NCBI GenBank assembly: GCA_016838795.1
Contig: JAEHKQ010000133.1
Coordinates: 1 to 14,945 of the forward strand
Direction of reading: 5' to 3'
Source of the DNA: Nitrosopumilales archaeon
Lineage (GTDB): Archaea > Thermoproteota > Nitrososphaeria > Nitrososphaerales > Nitrosopumilaceae
DNA: 14,945 nucleotides
The notes under the pieces: model-generated
What the model was told of the DNA's origin: nothing
Databases searched by the model: none
The model's input: only the letters and a program-made list of their open reading frames with translations
Program-made: the position numbers and the translations under genes
Shown here: positions 6,814 through 14,204 of the stretch, piece after piece
Numbering within the stretch: position 1 is the stretch's first letter
How the letters are laid out: each line of letters begins with the position of its first letter

Positions 6814-9192
6814 TTAAACCTGAATAATACCATTTTTGACCATGTATTCTATACCATTTGCAAAGTCTTCATCAGAAATCTTTTCTTCTGACCACCATCT
6901 AGCATTATTTTTAATCCAATCAGGAATTTTTTGCTCAGTTATTTCATCAGTTTCACCTAGTTCAGGAATTACTATTATAGATTGCTTGATCATGAATTGA
7001 ATTCCACTAGCAAAATCATCATCACTAATTTGATCATCAGCCCACCAATTAGCATTATTTTTAATCCAATCAGGAATTGTTAGTTTGATCATATTAAATG
7101 GGACAAATTTTTGAATTTTATTTACTGAAGAATCACTAGTCCAAACATTACCAATAGAGTCAATTTCAATTCCTGAAAGTTGTATAAACTGAGCATAACC
7201 AGCTCCAAATGTACCCCATTTTTTCAAGAACTTACCGTTAGAATCAAAAACTTGGATTCTATGGTTCCCGGAGTCGGCAACATACAGGTTCCCACTGGAA
7301 TCAATGGCTAAAGAAGTAGGCGAAAGGAGTTTTCCATTTTCTTCACCAGTTGTCCCAAAAGATTTGATAAATGCTCCATTAGTAAGAAAGTGTAGGATTC
7401 GATTGTCCTTAGAAACGAGAATGAATAAGTTATCATCGTAGGATACAATAGAATTAGTGGCAGAAAATTTTGCTGCAGAGGTAAGTAGTGATTTGACATC
7501 ACCAACATATTTTCCTTCTTGATCAAATTTCAAGATCTTGTTCCAACCTGAATCAGAAACATAAGATATTCCCAAAGAATCAATGGTGAGGTCTTCTGGA
7601 TTTTTTAATGATTGTGATTCAATTCCTGAGTTTCCCCATGATTTTTGGAAGTTACCATTTTTATCGAAAGTAACAATTCTTGAATTTCCTTTATCAATTA
7701 CATGTATAGTATCAGAATTAATGAATATTCCAGAGGGATTATTTAGTTGGCCGGCACCTGAACCAAATGCCCCCCATGAAAGTAGTAAATTACCATTAGA
7801 ATTGAATTTGTGAATTTTAGAATTGCTGGAGTCAACAACATAGAGATTTTTTTCTGTATCAAATCCAATGTCTTGAATTTTTTGAAAATTAGTTTGTGAG
7901 CCATCAATTGCTAGTAATAGTTTAGGACCGTCATATTGAAGTGAAGATTGAATGGAACTTTCTATAGGTTCACCAGCCACAAAAAATATTGCAAAAGTTT
8001 TGGCACCACCATAATCAATATGCATCTTCCAAGGACCCTGACTAATTTCTGGTGATAAAACATATGAAATTGAAAAAGTACCTGATGCTAGATTTGAAAA
8101 TTGCGTTTTAATACTTTGAGCGCCTAAGGGATCTTCAAACCAATAAAAGATTTGCCCTTCAGTTATTTTGTTTGTCTGAAAAGTTGCTGAAATTGCTTCA
8201 CCTGGTCTGTACTGTTTTTTATCCAATGTTAAACTTAGTTCAATTCCAGACTCGGCTGATTCAGTTTTATCATCTATCACAATAAATGCGCTTATCTTTG
8301 TTTCACCGCCATACTCTAGAGTATACTGGTATGAACCAGGAAGCATGGTGTCAACATCATCTAGAATTACATCTGTAGATGTAGTGCTAATTGGAAAAGT
8401 TCTTGTTATTATCTTGCCTGAAGGATCAGTTATTTTTAAAATTGCGTTTGAACCTAAAATTTCAGAAACAGTTACCTTCAATTGAACTATCTCGCCTGGA
8501 TTATATGATGACTTGTGAGTTCCAAGAAAAATTGCTATATCAATTGAAGAATATCCAATTGTAAAAGGGTGTTTTGTAATCACATTAAAATATTGAACAA
8601 CTGCAGTGTATGTTCCTGGTGGGTTATATTTTATGAGTTCATCGATGGTAAATTGAAAAGTTGTTGAAGCCTGATAAGCTTTAAGAATGGTATAATCTGT
8701 TTGTGATGCAAGTTCTCCATTTTCGTTATGGATTTCAATTTTGTAAGAATGAGCTTTGGCTGAAATTGGATCAAAGTAATTAGTTGTCAAAGTTGCAGTA
8801 CCAATATCTCCTGGAAAATAATTTTCCTTATCAGTAGTAACTTGAACAGTTAATAATTCAACTTCTGCAGTTACAGTTTTTACGATATCATTATAATGAT
8901 ATTGAATTATCCATGCTCCAAATTGATTATCAAATGCATCCCTGATAATAGTATGAGTTTTTTTTCCGTATTTGAAACCCGAAAGTTCACCTGAAATAGT
9001 AGATTGATCAGGTTTTGTAGCATTCCAATTAAAAATACCACCAACATATCCATCGATTTCAACTTGAATCTGAATCCAATCATTAGGTCCAAAGGGATTT
9101 TTTAATGGATTTGCAATAATTTCGGTAGCATACGCCTCTTGCAATGTAAGAATTATTCCAAAAAATAACAATAAGCATAAAAGAATTTTCAT
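6814..9192 (-). CDS. Secreted Ig-like/NHL-repeat surface protein
   Basis: The 792-aa protein has a Sec-type signal peptide (MKILLCLLLFFGIILTLQEA, probable cleavage after AYA at 21-23). Next come beta-rich macroglobulin- or Ig-like modules, each opening with a K..Y.PG(E/D) signature: DKENYFPGD (121-129), HKSSYNPGE (226-234) and DKKQYRPGE (324-332). Residues about 430-697 hold five to six NHL-type beta-propeller blades, for example NLYVADSGNHRIQVFDSNGK (635-654). At the end are two copies of IPDWIKNNAxWW (706-717 and 756-767), each followed by ISD(D/E)DFA.GI. It should sit outside the cell, with the propeller binding a partner and the C-terminal repeats perhaps anchoring it. Partners are unknown. 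There are no C-terminal membrane helices, so it is secreted or held non-covalently. Confidence 0.88.
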   Translation of the reverse strand: MKILLCLLLFFGIILTLQEAYATEIIANPLKNPFGPNDWIQIQVEIDGYVGGIFNWNATKPDQSTISGELSGFKYGKKTHTIIRDAFDNQFGAWIIQYHYNDIVKTVTAEVELLTVQVTTDKENYFPGDIGTATLTTNYFDPISAKAHSYKIEIHNENGELASQTDYTILKAYQASTTFQFTIDELIKYNPPGTYTAVVQYFNVITKHPFTIGYSSIDIAIFLGTHKSSYNPGEIVQLKVTVSEILGSNAILKITDPSGKIITRTFPISTTSTDVILDDVDTMLPGSYQYTLEYGGETKISAFIVIDDKTESAESGIELSLTLDKKQYRPGEAISATFQTNKITEGQIFYWFEDPLGAQSIKTQFSNLASGTFSISYVLSPEISQGPWKMHIDYGGAKTFAIFFVAGEPIESSIQSSLQYDGPKLLLAIDGSQTNFQKIQDIGFDTEKNLYVVDSSNSKIHKFNSNGNLLLSWGAFGSGAGQLNNPSGIFINSDTIHVIDKGNSRIVTFDKNGNFQKSWGNSGIESQSLKNPEDLTIDSLGISYVSDSGWNKILKFDQEGKYVGDVKSLLTSAAKFSATNSIVSYDDNLFILVSKDNRILHFLTNGAFIKSFGTTGEENGKLLSPTSLAIDSSGNLYVADSGNHRIQVFDSNGKFLKKWGTFGAGYAQFIQLSGIEIDSIGNVWTSDSSVNKIQKFVPFNMIKLTIPDWIKNNANWWADDQISDDDFASGIQFMIKQSIIVIPELGETDEITEQKIPDWIKNNARWWSEEKISDEDFANGIEYMVKNGIIQV
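6823..6927 (-). repeat. C-terminal WIKNNAxWW module, copy 2
   Basis: This stretch encodes residues 756-790 of the surface protein: IPDWIKNNARWW, then SEEKISDEDFANGIEYMV. It aligns residue for residue with the module ending 15 residues before it. Confidence 0.8.
6901..6928. repeat. 28-bp exact direct repeat, copy A
   Basis: This copy is identical base for base to 7051-7078, exactly 150 bp away. It encodes the IPDWIKNNA core of the C-terminal module, so synonymous positions are conserved too, suggesting recent duplication or gene conversion. Confidence 0.85.
6973..7077 (-). repeat. C-terminal WIKNNAxWW module, copy 1
   Basis: This stretch encodes residues 706-740: IPDWIKNNANWW, then ADDQISDDDFASGIQFMI. 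It is the first of two tandem modules after the beta-propeller. Confidence 0.8.
7051..7078. repeat. 28-bp exact direct repeat, copy B
   Basis: This is the partner of 6901-6928, lying inside the first C-terminal module. Confidence 0.85.
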
Positions 9193-9200
9193 GAGGTACC

Positions 9201-9227
9201 TATTGAAATTAAATTTAATTATTTAAC
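9201..9227 (-). promoter_or_regulatory. Promoter/operator-like element of the surface-protein gene
   Basis: This AT-rich 27-bp stretch differs from 9839-9865 at one position only. It contains the perfect 14-bp palindrome AATTAAATTTAATT (9207-9220), centred about 21 nt upstream of the ATG at 9192, so it overlaps the probable TATA box. It may be a regulator site as well as a core promoter. Confidence 0.5.
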
Positions 9228-9287
9228 GGATCTAGCAGTAAAAGATTAGGTTATGAGCGATCATAAGCTTAAGTTAGTAAAAATCAA

Positions 9288-9785
9288 TCATGAGTAATTT
9301 ACAAGATCTAGAATTCTCTTGGCCTCAGGATTAATGGCTTTGATTTCGCCGGTGTCTATATTTATGCTCCAGACATATTCACGATTTTCTTTATATGTAT
9401 CAAAAGTAAAATGAACTTCATGGGTGCCTTGGCCCAATGTCTCAGCAGTATCTATGGCAAAAATATTTGCAACAGTATCTTTGTGATCAAAAATTTTCTT
9501 ATCTGAATACTCATCATTGATTTGATCAGATAATGCATCTATTAGCTGAAGTCCTTTTTGGTTAGGGCCATCATATGATTTTATCATATCAATTGCTAGT
9601 TTTTCATTTCCTGTGGCATCATCTATTAGAATACTCTGTAGATCACTTTGTGTTAATTCAGGAACTAGAAAAATTACAGTGATTACTATTATGAGACCAT
9701 AAATCGGAGCTCTTTTTTTGAGAAATTTTAGTTTAGATTCTTTTTGCTTTTTTTTGTCTTTATCAGGTTTTGAGCCTTTTGCCAT
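9288..9785 (-). CDS. Membrane-anchored orphan protein (165 aa)
   Basis: I do not recognise the family. The N-terminus is extremely basic (MAKGSKPDKDKKKQKESKLK...KKR, 1-25), followed by one transmembrane helix (about 28-43, IYGLIIVITVIFLVPE). An extracellular domain of about 120 residues follows, which the positive-inside rule places outside the cell. Its end has strands HEVHFTFDTYKE and EYVWSINIDTGEIKAINPEA; the xxWxINxxTGEI pattern resembles PepSY-like or other small beta-sheet domains, but the match is weak. The ATG at 9785 is 22 nt from a promoter-proximal element nearly identical to that of the zinc-ribbon gene at 13141. A 95-nt gap separates its stop from the surface-protein start downstream, which has its own promoter. 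Confidence 0.75.
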   Translation of the reverse strand: MAKGSKPDKDKKKQKESKLKFLKKRAPIYGLIIVITVIFLVPELTQSDLQSILIDDATGNEKLAIDMIKSYDGPNQKGLQLIDALSDQINDEYSDKKIFDHKDTVANIFAIDTAETLGQGTHEVHFTFDTYKENREYVWSINIDTGEIKAINPEAKRILDLVNYS

Positions 9786-9806
9786 GACTTATCATAACCT
9801 ATCTGA

Positions 9807-9830
9807 GAATTAAGAATTTTCAAGATTAAT
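9807..9830 (-). promoter_or_regulatory. Promoter element of the 165-aa membrane protein gene
   Basis: The element starts 22 nt upstream of the ATG at 9785 and matches 13163-13186 in 22 of 24 positions, at the same 22-nt distance from its gene. The minus strand has CTTAATTC as the TATA-like part, with TTAATCTTGAAAAT further upstream. Confidence 0.55.
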
Positions 9831-9838
9831 TTCAAAAA

Positions 9839-9865
9839 TATTGAAATTAGATTTAATTATTTAAC
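9839..9865 (+). promoter_or_regulatory. Promoter/operator-like element of the methyltransferase gene
   Basis: This is the second copy of the element at 9201-9227, with one difference that breaks the palindrome at one position (AATTAGATTTAATT, 9845-9858). Its TATA-like GATTTAAT lies about 27 nt upstream of the ATG at 9881. Relative to the controlled gene it is inverted compared with the first copy. Confidence 0.5.
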
Positions 9866-9880
9866 TAATTTAGATGTTTG

Positions 9881-10498
9881 ATGAGAGAAAATATTAAATC
9901 TGTTTTAAAAAAATTAGGCAAACAATCAGAACTTGAAAAATCAGAAAAAATTCAGGTAAATCATGATGAACGGATGCTTACAATATCAAATGAAACCGGT
10001 GAGTTTTTCAACATTTTGTTGAAGGCAATGAAAGCAAAAAAAATTCTAGAGGTAGGTATGTCAGTTGGATTTTCTACCTTATGGTTTGTAGATGCAATAT
10101 TAGCAAATAATGGAAAAATCGTTACAATTGAGGAAAATCAAGATAAAATAACAAGGGCAAAGAAAAATTTTGAGGAGGCAGGAGTAAGCGCACAGATTGA
10201 AATACAAGAAGGAAAAGCACTACAAATTTTACAAAAACTAGCAACGTCTGAATCAGAGCAACAGCAATTTGATTTTGTGTTCTTGGATGCGGATAAAGAA
10301 AACAATATTGAATATTTTGATTTAGTTTTACCATTAGTTAGAGTTGGAGGCATCATCGCTACTGATAATATATTGTATCCAGAAGAGTTTCGGCCAGAAA
10401 TGAAAAAGTTTACTGAATACATAAAATCAAAACCAAATGTTCAGACTATGACCTTAGATCTTGGTAATGGTGAAGAAATTTCTATAAAAACAAAGTAA
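9881..10498 (+). CDS. O-methyltransferase, class I SAM-dependent (Methyltransf_3-like)
   Basis: The 205-aa protein has the layout of the catechol/caffeoyl-CoA O-methyltransferase family. A helical N-terminus carries the SNETGEFFNILLKAMKAKKI approach. SAM-binding motif I is ILEVGMSVGFST (55-66), motif II strand VTIEE ends with an acidic residue (E85/E86), FDFVFLDADKEN (130-141) gives the metal and catalytic aspartates, and VGGIIATDNIL (155-165) is the post-motif strand. Such enzymes methylate hydroxyl groups of small aromatic or related acceptors with Mg2+; the substrate here is unknown. I chose the ATG at 9881, 27 nt below a TATA-like box; a TTG directly before it is possible but adds one residue only. 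It ends 6 nt before the convergent EF-2 stop. Confidence 0.88.
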   Translation: MRENIKSVLKKLGKQSELEKSEKIQVNHDERMLTISNETGEFFNILLKAMKAKKILEVGMSVGFSTLWFVDAILANNGKIVTIEENQDKITRAKKNFEEAGVSAQIEIQEGKALQILQKLATSESEQQQFDFVFLDADKENNIEYFDLVLPLVRVGGIIATDNILYPEEFRPEMKKFTEYIKSKPNVQTMTLDLGNGEEISIKTK

Positions 10499-10504
10499 TT
10501 GTTT

Positions 10505-12697
10505 TTAATCTTTATCGATAAATTCATTTATGCCCGGAGGATCTGGTGCCAAGCCTTTTCTTTTTCTTAAATCTGTGATAACTTGAGTTTGAAGAGATTT
10601 AGGAACTTCAGACCATGCTTTAAAGTGAGTGTTCCACATTGCTTTTCCAGCTGTTTGTCCACGCAGAATTTGAGAAAGATCAAAGGTTTCTGATGCAGGG
10701 ACCTCACCAATCACAATACTAACAACTCCTTTTTGTTGCATGTCAAGCACTTTTCCACGTTTTCCAGATAGTACAGAAGCAACATTACCAACCAGGTCTT
10801 GAGGAATTCTAACTTCAATACCTAAAACTGGCTCAAGTAGAGCAGTTTGTGCCATTAATGTTGCGCCCATACATGCCCGTCTCGATGCAGGACCGAGTTG
10901 TGACAAACCTCTATGGGCAGGATCCTCATGGGGAACAAAATGGGTGAAAGTGAACTTACAATTTCGCATTTGTTCTTTAGCTAAAGGACCTTCTTTCATA
11001 ACATCCTCAAAACCTGTTAAAATTGAATCAGATGATTCCTGAATAAATTGAACTCCTTTTGTGCCATTTATCATCACATTGCCTCTAGGATCAAACATCA
11101 TGACGTTTTTTGCAATATCAGCATCCCAGCCTTTTTCACGCAAAATTTTGGCAATTTCTTTTTTGTCTTTCATGTCACCTAGCTCTCCAGTCCTAATCAT
11201 TTCAGCAATCTCAGGCTCCAGTGGTTCCACCTTCATGAAAATTTTGTTATGCCTATTTGGAGATTTTGACATGATTGGTTCGCATGAACCCTTTACAGTT
11301 TCTCTATAGTTAATCAAGGGCTCAGAGGTAACAATCTCAACTTTGTTTTCTTTAATCAGTGTAGTCGCAATATCAAGGTGTAAAACTCCCATTCCAGCAA
11401 TAATAGTTTCGCCACTTTCTTCATTAATCTTAACAACCAAATTGGGATCTTCAATGGTAAGTCGTCGTAAGACTTCTACAAGTTTTGGTAAATCTTTTGG
11501 ATGTTTTGGTTCTATGGCCATATGTACTACAGGTTCAGAGACATACTTGACTCCTTCAAACAGATGAATGCCTTTGACAGTAGAAAGGGTTTGACCAGCT
11601 CTAGCTTCAGTAAGACCTAAAAGAGCCGGAATGTTTCCTGCTTCAAGCTCCCCAACCTGTTCTCTTTGATTACCCATGAAAAAGTTAACCGATTGTATTC
11701 TTCCTTCTCTTTTTGTATCAATTATGTTAATAGTTTGCCCGTCCTTTATTGTGCCAGAGAACAATCTACCAATTGCGACAGGACCTGCAGCTGGATCTAA
11801 TGCCATATTTACAACCATCATAACGACAGGGCCTTTTTCATCACAGTTTAAAATAGATTTACCAATGTCAGAATCAAGATCACCTTTCCAAATCTTTGGA
11901 ATCCTATACTTTTGTGCTACATGAGGTGGAGGATGATGTTTTACAACCATTCCCAAAATTGCATCTGCAAGAGGTGCTTTCTCCACAAGTGCATTAAGAT
12001 CACCGCCTTCCTGATAAGCAGCAATAACATCTTTGAATGAAATACCCTTGTCTTTCATTGTGTCGATGTTAAAGGCCCATCTATCCTTTGCAGAGCCAAA
12101 AGTTACACTGCCATCTTGAATAGAGACCTTCCATTTTTCTTTGTATTCTGGATCAGCATAAATGTCAATTAATTGATTAAAGTTAGAAACTACAGTTGCA
12201 AGTGTTTCTTGCATTCTCTCTGGAGTCAGCCTTAATTCTTTTATGAGTCGATCTATTTTGTTGATGAACAAAACAGGTCTTACCAGTTCTTCCAATGCCA
12301 TTCTTGTTACAGTCTCAGTTTGAGTCATGATTCCTTCAACAGCGTCACAAACTACTACTGCCCCATCAATAGCTCTTAGACTACGTATTACTCTTCCACT
12401 AAAGTCTACGTGGCCAGGAGTATCTATCATGTTGATAACGTATTCTTTATCATCCTTAGTAAAGTGTAAAGTAATATTTGCTTGAACAATTGTAATACCT
12501 CTTTCCTGCTCCTGTTTCATAGAATCAAGTGCAAGAGCTGTCCCTGCAGCTGAAGGAGCAATGATTCCAGAATTTGCAAGAAGGCTATCACTCATAGTGG
12601 TTTTACCATGATCAACATGAGCAATTACGCCAAAGTTTCTAATCTGTTCTTTATTTTTAATAATCTTCATTACTTGTTCGGTTGACTTGTATTTCAT
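10505..12697 (-). CDS. fusA: Translation elongation factor EF-2
   Basis: The 730-aa protein is full length for archaeal EF-2, the GTPase that moves tRNAs and mRNA through the ribosome after peptide transfer. The G domain shows AHVDHGKTT (26-34), ERGITI (65-70, switch I), DTPGH (92-96) and NKID (146-149). Domains II to V follow. The domain IV tip has HEDPAHRGLSQ (590-600), in which H595 is the expected diphthamide residue. The ATG at 12697 has a TATA-like sequence about 28 nt upstream. An internal ATG at codon 10 (MKIIKNKEQIRNFG) is possible, but the 9-residue extension is normal for archaeal EF-2. The gene appears monocistronic. Confidence 0.97.
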   Translation of the reverse strand: MKYKSTEQVMKIIKNKEQIRNFGVIAHVDHGKTTMSDSLLANSGIIAPSAAGTALALDSMKQEQERGITIVQANITLHFTKDDKEYVINMIDTPGHVDFSGRVIRSLRAIDGAVVVCDAVEGIMTQTETVTRMALEELVRPVLFINKIDRLIKELRLTPERMQETLATVVSNFNQLIDIYADPEYKEKWKVSIQDGSVTFGSAKDRWAFNIDTMKDKGISFKDVIAAYQEGGDLNALVEKAPLADAILGMVVKHHPPPHVAQKYRIPKIWKGDLDSDIGKSILNCDEKGPVVMMVVNMALDPAAGPVAIGRLFSGTIKDGQTINIIDTKREGRIQSVNFFMGNQREQVGELEAGNIPALLGLTEARAGQTLSTVKGIHLFEGVKYVSEPVVHMAIEPKHPKDLPKLVEVLRRLTIEDPNLVVKINEESGETIIAGMGVLHLDIATTLIKENKVEIVTSEPLINYRETVKGSCEPIMSKSPNRHNKIFMKVEPLEPEIAEMIRTGELGDMKDKKEIAKILREKGWDADIAKNVMMFDPRGNVMINGTKGVQFIQESSDSILTGFEDVMKEGPLAKEQMRNCKFTFTHFVPHEDPAHRGLSQLGPASRRACMGATLMAQTALLEPVLGIEVRIPQDLVGNVASVLSGKRGKVLDMQQKGVVSIVIGEVPASETFDLSQILRGQTAGKAMWNTHFKAWSEVPKSLQTQVITDLRKRKGLAPDPPGINEFIDKD

Positions 12698-12720
12698 ATT
12701 CGCAAATCCAATTTCTACAG

Positions 12721-12730
12721 CTAATAAATC
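12721..12730 (-). promoter_or_regulatory. TATA-like box for EF-2
   Basis: The minus strand reads GATTTATTAG, centred about 28 nt upstream of the EF-2 ATG at 12697. Confidence 0.45.
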
Positions 12731-12793
12731 AAACTAATTCAAGATTCTACTTCTTAAAAACTCAAAAAATTGAGTAAAATGTTTATTCAATAG

Positions 12794-12803
12794 TATTTTA
12801 AAA
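12794..12803 (+). promoter_or_regulatory. TATA-like box for the Cys/His-rich small gene
   Basis: TATTTTAAAA is centred about 28 nt upstream of the TTG at 12827. It is one of the reasons to believe that TTG is a start codon. Confidence 0.4.
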
Positions 12804-12826
12804 GATACCAATTCTTTTGTAATACA

Positions 12827-13040
12827 TTGCCAGAACATACTAAAGAATGTGAGTATAGAATCACTCATGGCTTTAGGCATGATAACTGTTTTTGTGAATG
12901 TCATGACAAAGGGAAGTATCATGGAAGAATAACCAAAAATTTTTTGTGAAAAAACAGAACTTGATTGCGAAAAAGGTCATACATTCAGGCAAATTATGGG
13001 ATTAGAAGCATTAGATTGTGAGTGTTGTCAATCTCCATGA
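12827..13040 (+). pseudogene. Small Cys/His-rich metal-binding protein, frame-disrupted
   Basis: From TTG at 12827 one frame encodes 40 residues (MPEHTKECEYRITHGFRHDN, then CFCECHDKGKYHGR) and stops at TGA 12947-12949. The frame reached by skipping one base within the run of five A and six T (12935-12945) continues with IFCEKTELDCEKGHTFRQI and ends DCECCQSP with TGA at 13038-13040. Joined, this gives a 70-aa protein with nine cysteines and six histidines, dense enough for one or more zinc or iron sites. Cys-rich coding in both halves, a spaced TATA-like box and an otherwise empty gap argue that both halves belong together. The break may be a sequencing indel in the homopolymer, a true mutation or programmed slippage. 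If the frame is real as read, only the first half (12827-12949) is made. No family recognised. Confidence 0.5.
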
Positions 13041-13141
13041 CCTGAACCAAATCTTGTAATTCGATAGCCACAATTTGAACAAAGATTAATTTTATCATCA
13101 AATCTAAATTCTTCACATCTGCCACATCTAGTGTAAGCCAT
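13028..13141 (-). CDS. Tiny zinc-ribbon protein, RpoP/Rpb12-like
   Basis: An ATG at 13141 opens a 37-residue protein: MAYTRCGRCEEFRFDDKINL, then CSNCGYRITRFGSGHGD and TGA. Four cysteines (C6, C9, C21, C24) form a C-x2-C...C-x2-C zinc ribbon, and the CGYRI ending of the second knuckle is what archaeal RNA polymerase subunit P (Rpb12) shows. It is slightly shorter than usual RpoP (roughly 45-50 aa) and lacks its basic C-terminal tail, so it may be a separate rubredoxin-like or transcription-associated zinc ribbon. A promoter element lies exactly 22 nt upstream of the ATG, nearly identical to that of the 165-aa membrane gene. Its 3' end overlaps the convergent Cys/His-rich gene by 13 nt. Confidence 0.7.
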   Translation of the reverse strand: MAYTRCGRCEEFRFDDKINLCSNCGYRITRFGSGHGD

Positions 13142-13162
13142 AACACATTCACAATCAACTAT

Positions 13163-13186
13163 GAATTAAGAATTTTCAGGATTAAA
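13163..13186 (-). promoter_or_regulatory. Promoter element of the zinc-ribbon gene
   Basis: The element matches 9807-9830 in 22 of 24 positions and sits at the identical 22-nt distance from the start codon. GAATTAAGAATTTTCA (plus strand) is shared without change. The rest of the 111-nt gap to 13252 holds nothing I can name. Confidence 0.55.
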
Positions 13187-13252
13187 CAGTAAACTGAATG
13201 TATAATCTCGGTTGACGTAGATTAGTCAGCTATTAAACCTTGTGAAGATTTA

Positions 13253-14200
13253 TCAATAGATCATTTTGTTGCTGACATTTCGAAGTTTTTTTGAAGTTAC
13301 AAAATGGCAATCTTTTTGATTTCTCTTTTTAGCTTCCAATAATGGTACCATTTGAGCAATAAAAGTATAAAACAAAAATTGTGAGATTCTATTCTTTGTC
13401 ACATAGGTTGGCTGAAACACATGTAGACCAATTTCTCTGAGATTTTTTGAAAGCTGTACAGTGTGGGGATTTTTCTCTTCAAATATCATCACACAGTCAT
13501 CACGATTAGCTGAAAATAATTCCATATGAGAAAATTGTTCAATTCGTTCATAATGAACGTCCTGTCCCAATAGTTCATAGAATTTTGCTGCAGCATACAT
13601 CGCAACAGGATAAGTATGTAAATTACCTAGAATGAATAATTGTTTACTGAATTTTATTTTTTTAGATTCATCGATGGCTTTTTTGAAAATTTTAGCACCA
13701 TTTCGAATTTTGATTTTTGTTACTAAAGAAATACATGTCAGCGCACTTTGGAGAAAACTCAAACTTCCGCCAGTAAAAACATCAGAATTTGGAAATTGTA
13801 GGTAGATAGTCCTAGAACAAACTTTTGATAGTCGGCTTTTTGGATTTGATGTAATAGCAATTGCTTTTTTTGCAGTTTTTGCAACCTCAATGTTTGAGAT
13901 CGTGTTTCCTGAAATAGAAACCAAAAAGATCGTGTGCTTGTTGATTATGTGCTTATTTTTTAACAAATCAAGTGGATCAGCTGCTCTGACGGTTAAATTG
14001 GAAAATGATTCAGCCAAAAGAGAGGCAGAAAAAGAATCTCCACTTCCACAAAAGATTGTATTTTTTTGAGCTGTCTCAGTAATTGGGGATTGTGGTTTGA
14101 AAATTTGTAAATATTGTGGTTGTAGAAAAACATCTCTTTCAAAAGCCTCGATAGTTTTCATAACATTTGTCATCACATGAACTATATTAGAACTGTTCAA
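13253..14200 (-). CDS. Double-SIS-domain sugar-phosphate protein
   Basis: The protein, up to 315 aa, has two SIS (sugar isomerase) folds. SIS-1 spans about 45-130, with the phosphate-binding GSGDSFSASLLAES (52-65) and SISGNTISNIEVAK (95-108, typical S-x-S-G-x-T). SIS-2 spans about 185-290, with LFILGNLHTYPVAMYAAAKF (188-207) and QDVHYERIEQFSHMELFS (213-230), where the glutamate and histidine recall the isomerase half of GlmS and related phosphosugar isomerases. It lacks the glutaminase domain of GlmS, so it is an isomerase-like or regulatory SIS protein for an unknown sugar phosphate. The start is uncertain: TTG at 14200 gives the longest product, but the TATA-like sequence at 14205-14214 fits GTG 14176 or ATG 14173 better, which removes the first 8-9 residues. 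Confidence 0.8.
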   Translation of the reverse strand: MNSSNIVHVMTNVMKTIEAFERDVFLQPQYLQIFKPQSPITETAQKNTIFCGSGDSFSASLLAESFSNLTVRAADPLDLLKNKHIINKHTIFLVSISGNTISNIEVAKTAKKAIAITSNPKSRLSKVCSRTIYLQFPNSDVFTGGSLSFLQSALTCISLVTKIKIRNGAKIFKKAIDESKKIKFSKQLFILGNLHTYPVAMYAAAKFYELLGQDVHYERIEQFSHMELFSANRDDCVMIFEEKNPHTVQLSKNLREIGLHVFQPTYVTKNRISQFLFYTFIAQMVPLLEAKKRNQKDCHFVTSKKLRNVSNKMIY

Positions 14201-14204
14201 AAGA

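Noticed and set aside
7308..7526. Minus-strand 72-residue frame inside the surface-protein gene
   Set aside because: It lies wholly within the NHL region in another frame and has no promoter or family features.
9193..9287. Small gene in the 95-nt gap before the surface protein
   Set aside because: The gap is filled by the promoter element and AT-rich sequence; no convincing frame was seen.
11061..11924. Three plus-strand frames of 74-82 residues opposite EF-2
   Set aside because: They are antisense shadows of the highly conserved EF-2 coding sequence.
12734..12922. 62-residue frame on the minus strand between EF-2 and the zinc ribbon
   Set aside because: It is opposite the Cys/His-rich plus-strand frame, resembles no family, and its start has no spaced TATA box. 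The composition (many Phe, Thr and Lys) fits an antisense shadow.
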